This document shows positions 17,332 to 26,084 of a DNA stretch of 64,000 bases, one piece after another. The position numbers and the translations under genes were made by a program. Within the stretch, counting starts at the first letter, position 1. Each line of letters opens with the position of its first letter. Under the pieces are notes generated by a model that was not told the DNA's origin, ran no database searches, and saw only the letters and a list, made by a program, of their open reading frames with translations. Origin of the DNA: Desertivirga arenae (GTDB lineage Bacteria; Bacteroidota; Bacteroidia; Sphingobacteriales; Sphingobacteriaceae); assembly GCF_017355785.1 (NCBI RefSeq), contig NZ_JAFEWE010000011.1, positions 124,001 through 188,000 on the forward strand. The letters run 5' to 3'.

Positions 17332-20300
17332 TTAAAATTTAGCGTTCAATCCCAGGGTTAGAGTTCTTGCACGAGGATATGCTGAATAATCAAATCCCGG
17401 AGTAAGAGCACTGTTGCGCACAGAAACCTCAGGGTCGTATCCAGAATAATTTGTCCAGGTATACAGATTTTGTGCAGTAAGAGTAAGCCCAAGGCTGTTT
17501 ACTTTAATTGCTTTACTAAGTCTTTGAGGCAATGTATAACCCAGAGCTACGGTTTTTAATCTAAGAAAAGAGCCGTCTTCTATAACTCTTGTTGAATAAG
17601 CTTTCATTGTAGATCCCTTTACAGCTGGGATATCCGAATCAGGATTTTCTGGCGACCAACGGTTGGCATAAGTTGCATATTGGTTAGTATTGTATTTATA
17701 CCCGGATTCTAACATCAGACGATTGGCATTTAACACATCATTTCCGTAAGACCATTGGAAGAATACGTTTAAGCTGAAACCCTTATAGCTGAAATTATTA
17801 GTGAATCCTCCGGTATGTTTTGGATAAGGCTGACCGATAATAACCTTATCTTTTTCATCAATAACAAGGTCACCATTAATATCCCGGTATTTGATATCTC
17901 CAGGCTGAACCGCTGTTCTTGCCTCACCATTGGCCGTAATATCGTTCTTCAATGTATACGTATTTCCCGTTTTAACGAAATCTTCATACTTGTAAGTGCC
18001 ATCCCAGATATAACCGTAGAATTGAGATATGGGTTGGTCAAGCATTGCTACGTATGGAAAAATATTCACCCAGTCATCCCCCCAGTATTGGGATGTGAGC
18101 ATATAGTTTTGATTCTCAGTGAGGCCTAAAACTTTATTACGATTGAAGGAAATATTGAACTGCGAATTCCAGTTAAAGTTCTTATTCTTAACAGGATTTG
18201 CCGAAAGCGTTAACTCTAAACCCTCATTTCTTACTTTTCCAATATTCTTAGTTGCCTTACTATATCCAATAGATGCAGGCAAATCTGCATTTAGAAGAAG
18301 GTCGGAGGTGTTCTTTCTATAAATATCGGCAGTTAAGGAGATCCGGTCCTGTAAAAACCCCAGGTCAAGCCCTATATCTGTCTGGGTTGTGGTTTCCCAC
18401 TTCAGATCGCTATTACCAAGACTTGCAGGTACACTTCCATAAGTAACGGTATTGTTGAACATATAGCCACTGGTGGTGGTTAAAGCTAGTAGCGGGAATG
18501 CTGCATAGTTTCCCACACCGTTGTTTCCTGTGCGTCCCCACGAAGTTCTAAGCTTGCCATTGGAAAAAACAGGGCTATTCTTTAAAAATTTCTCTCTCCC
18601 AAAAACCCAGGCAAAGGAACCCGATGGGAAATAACCCCAGCGGTTATTTGGGAAGCGGGATGAACCATCTACACGATAACTTGCCGTGAAGAGATACTTG
18701 GAATCAATATTATAGTTTAACCTTGCAAAGCCTGATGCCAGATAATTCTCGGAGGCAGCAGAAGCGATATTATTAAAGGTACCTTCATCTAGTCCATTAA
18801 GTCCCAGTCCTTCATTTGGTAAAAGAACAGAGGTACCGCCAAAAGTGGAATTCTTGTTACCCTCAAATGAAAAGCCTCCGACAGCTGTTAAAAGATCTTT
18901 TTTGTTGATACGCTTATTATAGGTTAGAGTATTGGTGTTTTGCCATGAATTGCTATTTAAAAAAGTCCTTGAACCGTTTACTTTAAAATTTGTCTGTGGA
19001 TTACCAAACCTTGACATAGAGCCATTAAATACATCATACCTCCGGACGCCGTTGCTATATCCTCCCATTACTTTGAACTTCAACTCCTTACTTAAAGTAA
19101 ATTCGGCGTAGCCATTCGTATTAAAGCTGTTGCTGTAGTTTTCTCTCAACTCGTTTTGAGTAGTGAGTACAGGATTAAACCGAAAGTCATTTGTAGTAGC
19201 AACCTCTGGATCTACGGGCATTTCAAGTAATTGATCAATCGTTACATTTCCGTTTGTTGTGATCGGACGATAGGCCCAAACGTTAAACAGCAGGTTAATT
19301 TCATTATTATAAGATCCCGTAGAAGAAGGAGAACCATAATTTTTGAGGTAGGAATAATTTGCATTAAACCCCACTTTAAGGATTTTGGAGACCTCCTGGT
19401 CTAGCGCGGCCCTGCCCTGGGTCCTGTTAAAACCGGAATTAAGAATTATACCATCCTGTGAAAGTGTAGAGAGGGAGGCAGAATATTTAGTTTTTTCATT
19501 TCCGCCAGTTAAAGAAAGATAGTAGTTCTGCATGGCTGCATCCTTCTTTGTCACCTGATCCTCCCAATTTATACCCTTTACATTGCGATACTTTTCCAGG
19601 TTCAACACGTACTGATTAGTACCGGGATCCAATTCACCATAGAAAAGGCGTGTATTAACAGGATCCATTTCATTCTGCATTTTAACAAATTCGAAGGGAC
19701 TTAATACTTCCATTCGCTTCTTGTTATTCTGAATGCCATAATAGCTATCAAAAGTAATAACAGGCCTTCCTGCTTTACCTCTTTTGGTAGTAACCATCAC
19801 CACGCCATTAGCACCCCTTGCACCCCAAATCGCCGTAGCTGAAGCATCTTTCAGAATATCGATTGATTCGATATCATTTAAATCAATCGTATTTAATGGA
19901 TTAACTGCCGAATTTGCAACGTCCTCCATCGGAAAACCATCAATTACAAATAAAGGGTAGTTATTTTGTGTAATAGAATTATAGCCGCGCACTACAATAT
20001 CCACTGGTGCCCCTGGTTGGCCTTCGCTCGAAGTAACCCGGACACCGGCCACCCTTCCTGCCAAAGCTTCGTCTAATGATTTAACCGGGCTTTTTTGCAT
20101 ATCCTCAATAGGAACACTTCCAACAGAACCTGTAAGATCTGCACGGCGGGCGGTACCGAAACCCACAACCACCACTTCATTTAACTTAGATGCACTTTCG
20201 GCCAGAGAGACATTCGCAACGGCTTTATCACCTACGGCTATTTCTTTTGTAGTAAAACCGATATAAGAAAAAACCACTACAGGATTAGCCGAACTTAGGT

Positions 20301-20514
20301 TTAATCTATATCTACCATAAACATCTGTACTGACCCCTCTGGCCTCTCCCTTCACCTTAACCGAAACACCAATTAAAGCTTCCCCTTTGGAGTCAGTAAC
20401 AGTCCCTGTAACGATCCTTGCCTGAGCCCAGGCCCCGTTGTACTGACAAAGCATGAGAACAACTGCCAGGAGAACGTGCAACAGCTGATCTTTTTTTGTA
20501 ATTAGTTTTCGCAT
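17332..20514 (-). CDS. SusC/RagA TonB-dependent outer-membrane transporter
   Basis: 1060 residues: signal peptide, carboxypeptidase-regulatory-like domain ([22 protein letters not shown]), TonB box region ([11 protein letters not shown]), plug domain ([43 protein letters not shown]) and a 22-strand barrel ending LTLGLNAKF. It imports oligosaccharide across the outer membrane with its SusD partner. It is the first gene of the PUL operon. Upstream lie a -7 element at 20590-20597, a palindrome in the leader and a probable ROK operator at 20612. Confidence 0.95.
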   Translation of the reverse strand: MRKLITKKDQLLHVLLAVVLMLCQYNGAWAQARIVTGTVTDSKGEALIGVSVKVKGEARGVSTDVYGRYRLNLSSANPVVVFSYIGFTTKEIAVGDKAVANVSLAESASKLNEVVVVGFGTARRADLTGSVGSVPIEDMQKSPVKSLDEALAGRVAGVRVTSSEGQPGAPVDIVVRGYNSITQNNYPLFVIDGFPMEDVANSAVNPLNTIDLNDIESIDILKDASATAIWGARGANGVVMVTTKRGKAGRPVITFDSYYGIQNNKKRMEVLSPFEFVKMQNEMDPVNTRLFYGELDPGTNQYVLNLEKYRNVKGINWEDQVTKKDAAMQNYYLSLTGGNEKTKYSASLSTLSQDGIILNSGFNRTQGRAALDQEVSKILKVGFNANYSYLKNYGSPSSTGSYNNEINLLFNVWAYRPITTNGNVTIDQLLEMPVDPEVATTNDFRFNPVLTTQNELRENYSNSFNTNGYAEFTLSKELKFKVMGGYSNGVRRYDVFNGSMSRFGNPQTNFKVNGSRTFLNSNSWQNTNTLTYNKRINKKDLLTAVGGFSFEGNKNSTFGGTSVLLPNEGLGLNGLDEGTFNNIASAASENYLASGFARLNYNIDSKYLFTASYRVDGSSRFPNNRWGYFPSGSFAWVFGREKFLKNSPVFSNGKLRTSWGRTGNNGVGNYAAFPLLALTTTSGYMFNNTVTYGSVPASLGNSDLKWETTTQTDIGLDLGFLQDRISLTADIYRKNTSDLLLNADLPASIGYSKATKNIGKVRNEGLELTLSANPVKNKNFNWNSQFNISFNRNKVLGLTENQNYMLTSQYWGDDWVNIFPYVAMLDQPISQFYGYIWDGTYKYEDFVKTGNTYTLKNDITANGEARTAVQPGDIKYRDINGDLVIDEKDKVIIGQPYPKHTGGFTNNFSYKGFSLNVFFQWSYGNDVLNANRLMLESGYKYNTNQYATYANRWSPENPDSDIPAVKGSTMKAYSTRVIEDGSFLRLKTVALGYTLPQRLSKAIKVNSLGLTLTAQNLYTWTNYSGYDPEVSVRNSALTPGFDYSAYPRARTLTLGLNAKF

Positions 20515-20554
20515 AACATACGATTAAGATTAATGAGTACTTTTTATTGGATTA

Positions 20555-20577
20555 TTGAAAAAGGATTCCTTTTTCAA
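20555..20577. repeat. 23-bp palindrome in the susC leader
   Basis: Arms of 11 bases (TTGAAAAAGGA and its complement) around one central base. It lies between the predicted transcription start (about 20583) and the susC ATG, so the mRNA leader could fold into a hairpin close to its 5' end. It could be a second operator or an mRNA-stabilising stem. Confidence 0.6.
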
Positions 20578-20589
20578 ATGCGCGCATAA

Positions 20590-20597
20590 CAAACATA
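20590..20597 (-). promoter_or_regulatory. -7 element of the PUL susC promoter
   Basis: TATGTTTG on the minus strand matches TAnnTTTG. Transcription would begin near 20583. The operator-like palindrome at 20612-20633 covers the region where the -33 contacts would be made, which is a layout suited to repression. Confidence 0.5.
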
Positions 20598-20611
20598 GAA
20601 AAAGAAATGAA

Positions 20612-20633
20612 CTTTTTAAAAAAAATTAAAAAG
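20612..20633. promoter_or_regulatory. Putative ROK operator (perfect copy)
   Basis: CTTTTTAA-N6-TTAAAAAG with perfect 8-bp arms, located 15 bases upstream of the susC -7 element. The same palindrome recurs at 24373 and, with G/C swapped outer bases, at 26021; imperfect copies occur at 14584 and 20951. AT-rich palindromes of about this size are typical of NagC/Mlc-type ROK repressors. Confidence 0.6.
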
Positions 20634-20950
20634 ATTTGGTCACCAAAGGCTTATTTTCTTGATCTTTTTTACAATAAAGCCGAAAATACCAGGCAACTCT
20701 CTATTAAAAACACCGAATTTTTAAATATTAATAAAAATATGAGCATCTAAACGGCACATTATTAAATAAACAGCTCCATAAGTACCAAAATCAACAAGAC
20801 AAGTGTAGCCCGTCCTGCTTAAATCAAAACAACTTCGACATTAACAGCACCGTCATGGCCATTAATTGACTAAAAAACAATAAAAATGCGGGTTCTCGCG
20901 GTCTATAATTCAATGCAATTTAATAAAATATCTTTAATATAAACAATATG
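20634..20950. other. AT-rich divergent intergenic region between susC and the ROK gene
   Basis: Together with the elements on either side this region separates the two divergent genes. I see no open frame with coding character and no RNA gene in it. It is A+T-rich, with several short A/T runs, and should hold the ROK promoter, which I could not place with confidence. Confidence 0.5.
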
Positions 20951-20971
20951 TTTTTTAAATATTTTAAAAAG
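20951..20971. promoter_or_regulatory. Putative ROK operator, near copy upstream of the regulator gene
   Basis: TTTTTTAAA (20951-20959) and TTTAAAAAG (20963-20971) around a 3-base centre, 77 bases before the ROK start codon. One arm base differs and the total is one base shorter than the other copies. The position suggests autoregulation. Confidence 0.45.
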
Positions 20972-21047
20972 TATAAGATTTATACAAGCGGAACAGCAGA
21001 AAAATAGGATTTATACTTATTATTGTATTAGAACTTGCTTGACACGG

Positions 21048-22259
21048 ATGACCTTTTTTGAGGAATTAAACAACGACAATATTACGGGGGTAGCTTATAA
21101 GAATATTAATATTAAGAAAGCCCTTCTTGCTTATTTTGCGAATTCCGGAAACTCTACGATTGCCGATCTCTGCAAGGAACTGGCTCTTAGTGCTCCCAAA
21201 GTGAACAATCTACTTAACGAGTTAATTGCCGACGGATTAGTTAAAGATTATGGAAAGGTAGATTCTACCGGAGGAAGAAGACCGAACCTGTATGGATTAT
21301 TACCAGAATCAGCTTTTTTTATAGGGGTTGATGTAAAGCAAAGTCACATCAATATCGGCATTTCTGACCTTCAGAAGAACATGGTAAAGCTGGTGGAACA
21401 CCTCCCGTACCGCCTAAGCAACAACCAGGAATCCCTCGACGAATTATGTAAGCTTATTTCTACTTTTATAGAAGAGTTTAATGCTCCAAAAGACAAGATA
21501 TTAGGTATAGGTATTAATCTCTCCGGACGAATCAATTATGCCACAGGATATAGCTATAGTTTTTTCCATTTTCACGAAGAACCTTTATCAAAAATTATAG
21601 AATCACAGCTTGGAATAAAAGTATTTCTTGAAAACGATTCAAGAGCAATGGCTTATGGAGAATTTTCCTCAGGAGTGGTTAAAGACGAAAAAAACGTATT
21701 ATTCCTTAACCTGGATTATGGTTTGGGAATGGGTATCATGCTTAATAGTCAGCTTTATTATGGCAAGTCGGGTTTTGCTGGTGAATTTGGACATATGCCT
21801 CTGTTTAAAAATGAAATTATTTGCCACTGCGGAAAAAAGGGATGCCTGGAGACGGAAGCATCAGGATGGGCTCTAAAAAGAATGTTTAAAGACAAGATTA
21901 CGACAGGCTCGTCAAGCATTTTAGATCTGAAGGCTGAGAATATTGAGCTAGAGGATATTTTAGAAGCAGCCCAAAATGATGACACACTTGCTATTGAACT
22001 GATAGCACAAGTGGGAGAAAACCTGGGCCGTGGGATTGCACTACTGATCAACATCTTCAATCCGGAACTTGTAATCTTAGGGGGAAGCCTCGCAGAAACA
22101 GGTGAATTTATACGGCTCCCCATAAAAAGTGCTATTAACAAGTACTCCCTTAGTCTTGTAAATGCAGACACGCAGCTCAAAATTTCCACCTTAAAAGAGA
22201 AAGCTGGGGTAACAGGTGCATGCCTCCTGGTCAGGAACAGACTATTATCGCTTAGTTAG
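21048..22259 (+). CDS. ROK-family transcriptional regulator (NagC/Mlc-like)
   Basis: About 403 residues from the ATG at 21048 (a TTG at 21039 adds three). The N-terminus is a winged helix (NSTIADLCKELALSAPKVNNLLNELIADGLV, then TGGRRPNLYGL). The ROK sugar-binding domain follows: IGVDVKQSHINIGI, GIGINLSGRIN, FLENDSRAMAYGE, GLGMGIMLN, AGEFGHMPL, and the zinc site CHCGKKGCLE. It is divergent from the amino-sugar PUL and is probably its repressor, released by an amino sugar or its phosphate. Its stop overlaps the converging esterase gene by 15 bp. Confidence 0.92.
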   Translation: MTFFEELNNDNITGVAYKNINIKKALLAYFANSGNSTIADLCKELALSAPKVNNLLNELIADGLVKDYGKVDSTGGRRPNLYGLLPESAFFIGVDVKQSHINIGISDLQKNMVKLVEHLPYRLSNNQESLDELCKLISTFIEEFNAPKDKILGIGINLSGRINYATGYSYSFFHFHEEPLSKIIESQLGIKVFLENDSRAMAYGEFSSGVVKDEKNVLFLNLDYGLGMGIMLNSQLYYGKSGFAGEFGHMPLFKNEIICHCGKKGCLETEASGWALKRMFKDKITTGSSSILDLKAENIELEDILEAAQNDDTLAIELIAQVGENLGRGIALLINIFNPELVILGGSLAETGEFIRLPIKSAINKYSLSLVNADTQLKISTLKEKAGVTGACLLVRNRLLSLS

Positions 22260-23054
22260 ACCGGTAACCGCAAGGCGATTGAAGAATTCAAAATGAGCCA
22301 AAATAGAGTGCGACCAATATGAGCCGGTATGAGCTCCGGGCTGGGCAAGATAAGTAGCCTTTATTTTAAGCTCATCACACTTTTCGCGAAACTTACGACT
22401 GGTGATGTAGAGATAATCCTCTGTACCCGAATCAAAGATTATCTGTTTACCCAGTCCGGCAATTTTCGGCAAGAGATTCACCACCGAGCAACTGTCAAAA
22501 GCCTTATTATCATCTGAATACTGACCCAATATTGCAGCAAGGGTCGTTTTCTTAAAACCTGAGTATCTAAGGTTTAAAACCCCGGAGGTACTACCTGCAC
22601 TCATAAAAATCTGAGGGTGGCGCAAAAACAGCCACATAGCACCGTGACCACCCATACTTGCACCGGTAATAAATTGCCTTTGCGGATCTATTAAGTAACG
22701 CTTCTGAATATAAGGTAAGAACTCCGCTATGAAAAAAGACTCGTATTGCAGACTATCTTTATTTAGCGAATTCATATACCAGCTTTTCTTCAAGCCATCA
22801 GGACAAACAATAATGAAACTATACTTATTGCTCAAGGCCTGAAGATCTACAAGCTTGCTCCAGGACTTATAGTTAGCCGAATGACCATGCAGTAGATAGA
22901 CAACGGGATATGACCTATCTTTTTTGTAATTCTCTGGTTTGTATACCAGGATCGAATCCTGAGTTCGAAGATACTTTGAGTCCAGCACGAGCTTATCCTG
23001 CGCAAATATCGATATCGGAAAACACAGGAATAATAATAAAAACAGCGGTTTCAT
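22245..23054 (-). CDS. Secreted alpha/beta-hydrolase, esterase D-like
   Basis: 269 residues with signal peptide MKPLFLLLFLCFPISIFAQ. This is the putative-esterase (PF00756) family: VVYLLHGHSANYKSWSK oxyanion region, nucleophile elbow GASMGGHGAMW (Ser), acid in FDSGTEDYLY, and His in PGAHTGSYW. Relatives include feruloyl/acetyl esterases of PULs and S-formylglutathione hydrolase; the signal peptide favours glycan deacylation in the periplasm. It lies 52 bp downstream of the unknown secreted protein on the same strand. Confidence 0.85.
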   Translation of the reverse strand: MKPLFLLLFLCFPISIFAQDKLVLDSKYLRTQDSILVYKPENYKKDRSYPVVYLLHGHSANYKSWSKLVDLQALSNKYSFIIVCPDGLKKSWYMNSLNKDSLQYESFFIAEFLPYIQKRYLIDPQRQFITGASMGGHGAMWLFLRHPQIFMSAGSTSGVLNLRYSGFKKTTLAAILGQYSDDNKAFDSCSVVNLLPKIAGLGKQIIFDSGTEDYLYITSRKFREKCDELKIKATYLAQPGAHTGSYWSHSILAHFEFFNRLAVTGLTKR

Positions 23055-23106
23055 TTTCCCTGAAAAAAGGTTAATATTTTCTTAACAACGCCAACAATAA
23101 CATTAA

Positions 23107-24306
23107 TTATTTCAAATCCACGGGAATAAAGATCAAAGGTGTTGGCAAGCAAGAGGCTCCCGGGGGAGAATACGTCAGGTTGATGGTTTGCTCTTCACCA
23201 TTAGGCGCAGGAGGAAATACCTGAATTACTATTGCCTCTGGAGCTCCACGAGTGGTGAGCTTATCGGAAGGCAGCTTTACAATCCCCTTCTCAAACTTAC
23301 CCTTATCCACCAGCATAGTCATGGCCATTCCATTACACCATTTATTATCAGCCGAACGCGAGTTCCAGCTTACCAAAGCCAAACCTTTGCCATCAGAACT
23401 TTTCCACTTCATATTAATATTATACATTACTCCGTAATTTCCAGCAAGCTTTGCCTGTTGGCCACGACTACTTTCCTTGCCTAAAACCCATGGATCTATT
23501 TTACCGTCAGCCAACATGATCTGAGCTACACCATTTTTTGTGTCGACCACTCCATCCGTTATTATGTCATAATTACTAACACCAAATACTCCACGCCCTG
23601 CTCCGCTATGCCCTTTTGGAGGAAGAATATTCTTAATCCGCTTTAGCGCCTCAGAACCTTTCTCTTTGGGAGAGGTTTGAATAATACTTATCTCTGCCGG
23701 CTGATCAATCACGAACTCATAAAAGCCGTGGACCAATTCATCATACTTTACTACATTCTTCTCCAGCTGCTCGTCAACAGGGATGGCTTCTCCCGGCTTT
23801 ATTGTCCTTACCCTTTCTTCTCCATTTGAAGCGAAATAATCTGCAAGACCCTGTTTACCGATTTGAAAATAATTTGAACTTGGCTTCTGCGAAGAGTACT
23901 TGAGCATTCGCATGTTGAGTTTTGAAGATCCCAGATTTTTTATTACCGCAGTAATCTTCCTTTCAATTTTTTGAGGATCTTTTACTCCGTTTACGTTATA
24001 TACATATAAACGCACAGCACCTGGCTGAACTTTTTCCTGCAATGATATCCCTTCAGGCTCCCTTATATACTCAGGATCATCGGATATTATATATTGAGGA
24101 CCAGGCAAAACAACTTTTTGATAATTTATCAGAGGAAACTTTTCAGTAAGAAAACCATCAAGAGATATAATGCTTCCCTGCTTAGCATTCATGATTTTCT
24201 GGTTCTGTTCTGCGGTGATCGTCTGCGAATAACCAAAAGCAGATACCAGTAAAGAAAAAGCAAGAACAGACCCTTTAGCAAGCGTTGAAATTGAAGTAGA
24301 GATCAT
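23107..24306 (-). CDS. Secreted protein of unknown function
   Basis: 399 residues from the ATG at 24306, where a good signal peptide begins (MISTSISTLAKGSVLAFSLLVSAFGYSQ). The frame is open further upstream, but that part reads through the operator-like palindrome at 24373 and is unlikely to be translated. The mature protein has a charged N-terminal half (GISLQEKVQPGAVRLYVYNV, RTIKPGEAIPVDEQ) and a beta-rich C-terminal half (GNYGVMYNINMKWKSSDGKG, LVSWNSRSADNKWCNGMAMT). I do not recognise a family or catalytic motif. It sits between the GH20 and esterase genes, so a glycan-related role is likely. Confidence 0.7.
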   Translation of the reverse strand: MISTSISTLAKGSVLAFSLLVSAFGYSQTITAEQNQKIMNAKQGSIISLDGFLTEKFPLINYQKVVLPGPQYIISDDPEYIREPEGISLQEKVQPGAVRLYVYNVNGVKDPQKIERKITAVIKNLGSSKLNMRMLKYSSQKPSSNYFQIGKQGLADYFASNGEERVRTIKPGEAIPVDEQLEKNVVKYDELVHGFYEFVIDQPAEISIIQTSPKEKGSEALKRIKNILPPKGHSGAGRGVFGVSNYDIITDGVVDTKNGVAQIMLADGKIDPWVLGKESSRGQQAKLAGNYGVMYNINMKWKSSDGKGLALVSWNSRSADNKWCNGMAMTMLVDKGKFEKGIVKLPSDKLTTRGAPEAIVIQVFPPAPNGEEQTINLTYSPPGASCLPTPLIFIPVDLK

Positions 24307-24372
24307 AATGAATGTGTGTTTGTATACCAGCTTGATGGTAAATATAAGAATAAAATTAACAAGACATATATA

Positions 24373-24394
24373 CTTTTTAAATATTTTTAAAAAG
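24373..24394. promoter_or_regulatory. Putative ROK operator (perfect copy)
   Basis: CTTTTTAA-N6-TTAAAAAG, perfect 8-bp arms (9 bp if the inner A/T pair is counted), 67 bases upstream of the unknown secreted protein. A -7-like TATATTTA on the minus strand at 24339-24346 lies between the two. Confidence 0.6.
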
Positions 24395-24404
24395 AAAAAG
24401 AGGA

Positions 24405-25976
24405 CTACTCTTTCAGATATTTTATGCCGGCATTTTTCCAATGCAGATAGAACCAGGAAAGCCTATCCCGAAATCCTTCATATGTTTTGTTTTCTTTCTG
24501 TGTCCATCCAACTTCTGCATAAGCTGCAAGTTTGGGAAACACCCTGCCATGCAGATCATTCACCAGGGGGATCCATTCGCTCCACATATGACAGGCAGAA
24601 CCTAGAAACTTCTGCCTCTCTTCCAAAGGCAATCCTTGGGGGACGGGTTCAAAGCCATAAGCATCCTTCAGCTTAACTTTTTCAATGTCCATATAAGTTT
24701 TATAGTTGATGGAATTCACTATTTCATATCCGTTTTGGGCGGCCTTCTTCATCAGCTTTACATCCCCTTTCCAAAAATCGATAATAGTATTTGGAGCGAG
24801 ATTACCACTGACTTTTAAATCGCCATTTGCTATCTCGTCGTGGATCTTATCCCCGAGGATCTCATTCCAGCCCATCATTCTTCTTCCCTTTGATTCGAGA
24901 TAACGCGAAACCGTATTCATATACCAAAGTTGCAGGTCGGCAGAAGAAGATAATCCCTTTTCCTTAATAAACGCTTGCACCTCATCCGACTGGTCCCAGT
25001 GTTTGTATAGCACTTCATCACCGCCTACATGGATCACCTGTGAAGGAAATAGTTGAATAACCTCATCCAACACATCCTCTACGAAGCCTCTTACACGTGG
25101 ATCGGAGACTTTCAGCACATTTGGTTGGTTGGCAAACGAAAAAGGTACGGTGATTGGAACCGAAGCGCTTCCCAACCAGGGATATGCAGCTATTGCGGCG
25201 CTGGTATGTCCTGGTATATCAATTTCGGGGATTACAGTAATATGCCTTTCCGCGGCATACCGGATAATCTCTGCTACATCCTTCTGACTATAGAAACCAC
25301 TATGAGGTTTTCCGTCATAGAAACCTCTGATGCCATTTACTTTGATCTCAGAGGAATCTCTCTTACCTCCAACTTTGGTAAGTAGAGGATACTTTTTGAT
25401 TTCTAATCGCCAGCCTGTATTATCGGTTAAGTGCCAATGAAAAATGTTCATTTTCAAAAGCGCCATCTCGTCTAATAACTGCTTGACTACCTGCTTCCCT
25501 TTAAAATACCTTGCCTCGTCAAACATGAACTCTCGCCATGCAAAGCGAGGGTGATCAACAATAGAAAGGTAGGGAATTGTAATTCTTCCCTGTGGTTCTA
25601 GCCTTATGATCTGCTTTAATGTTTGAATGCCATAAAAAACTCCTGCAGCACCTCCTCCTTTGATAGTAACCCCTTTTGAGTCTACCGTTATACTATATCC
25701 CTCCTTATTTCTTCTGGCTATTATAGGATCAATTGAAAGACGAACAGGAAATTTCCTACTGTACTTGTTCTTTTTTAATGAATTAAAGCAGGTTTTAACT
25801 AGTTGCCGCTCCCTTACTAAACTCCCTGAAGCATGAACCTCTGGCCGGAAATTAAGTGTAAGATCCCCGTTTAAAGAAACGACCTTAACTGGTGCAGGAA
25901 TAAGCCCGGGGGCTTGGGCATACGAATTCCAAATAGAAAAAATTAGAAAACCAAGTAGTGTACTTTTAAAAACCAT
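24405..25976 (-). CDS. GH20 beta-N-acetylhexosaminidase
   Basis: 523 residues from the ATG at 25976, which begins a signal peptide (MVFKSTLLGFLIFSIWNSYAQ); the longer frame starts at a TTG inside a palindrome. GH20 features: N-terminal GH20b domain, then the barrel with FMFDEARYF, FHWHLTDNTGWRLEIKKYP, VIPEIDIPGHTSAAIAAYP and the catalytic Asp320-Glu321 pair in HVGGDEV. It removes terminal GlcNAc or GalNAc by substrate-assisted catalysis, probably in the periplasm. Its product matches the NagB/AGE pathway of the neighbouring PUL, and an operator-like palindrome lies 35 bases upstream. Confidence 0.95.
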   Translation of the reverse strand: MVFKSTLLGFLIFSIWNSYAQAPGLIPAPVKVVSLNGDLTLNFRPEVHASGSLVRERQLVKTCFNSLKKNKYSRKFPVRLSIDPIIARRNKEGYSITVDSKGVTIKGGGAAGVFYGIQTLKQIIRLEPQGRITIPYLSIVDHPRFAWREFMFDEARYFKGKQVVKQLLDEMALLKMNIFHWHLTDNTGWRLEIKKYPLLTKVGGKRDSSEIKVNGIRGFYDGKPHSGFYSQKDVAEIIRYAAERHITVIPEIDIPGHTSAAIAAYPWLGSASVPITVPFSFANQPNVLKVSDPRVRGFVEDVLDEVIQLFPSQVIHVGGDEVLYKHWDQSDEVQAFIKEKGLSSSADLQLWYMNTVSRYLESKGRRMMGWNEILGDKIHDEIANGDLKVSGNLAPNTIIDFWKGDVKLMKKAAQNGYEIVNSINYKTYMDIEKVKLKDAYGFEPVPQGLPLEERQKFLGSACHMWSEWIPLVNDLHGRVFPKLAAYAEVGWTQKENKTYEGFRDRLSWFYLHWKNAGIKYLKE

Positions 25977-26010
25977 TGCCGAGAGTTGATCATTATACGA
26001 TTTCAATAAA

Positions 26011-26052
26011 AGTAACAATAGTTTTTAAAAATTATTAAAAACTATTGTTACT
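26011..26052. promoter_or_regulatory. 42-bp palindrome upstream of GH20, contains the putative ROK operator
   Basis: Perfect 18-base arms (AGTAACAATAGTTTTTAA and its complement) around a 6-base centre. The core GTTTTTAA-N6-TTAAAAAC at 26021-26042 has the spacing of the other operator copies with the outer C/G pair inverted. There is no GC-rich stem or U-run, so this is not a typical terminator. It lies between the GH43 stop and the GH20 start. Confidence 0.6.
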
Positions 26053-26084
26053 AATACAACTACAACTCTTCCGCGAATAAAGTA

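Noticed and set aside
24307-24441. N-terminal extension of the unknown secreted protein by 45 codons
   Set aside because: It would place translated sequence over the operator-like palindrome and in front of a good signal peptide starting at 24306.
26011-26052. Rho-independent terminator for GH43
   Set aside because: The stem is AT-rich throughout and no U-run follows it on the minus strand.
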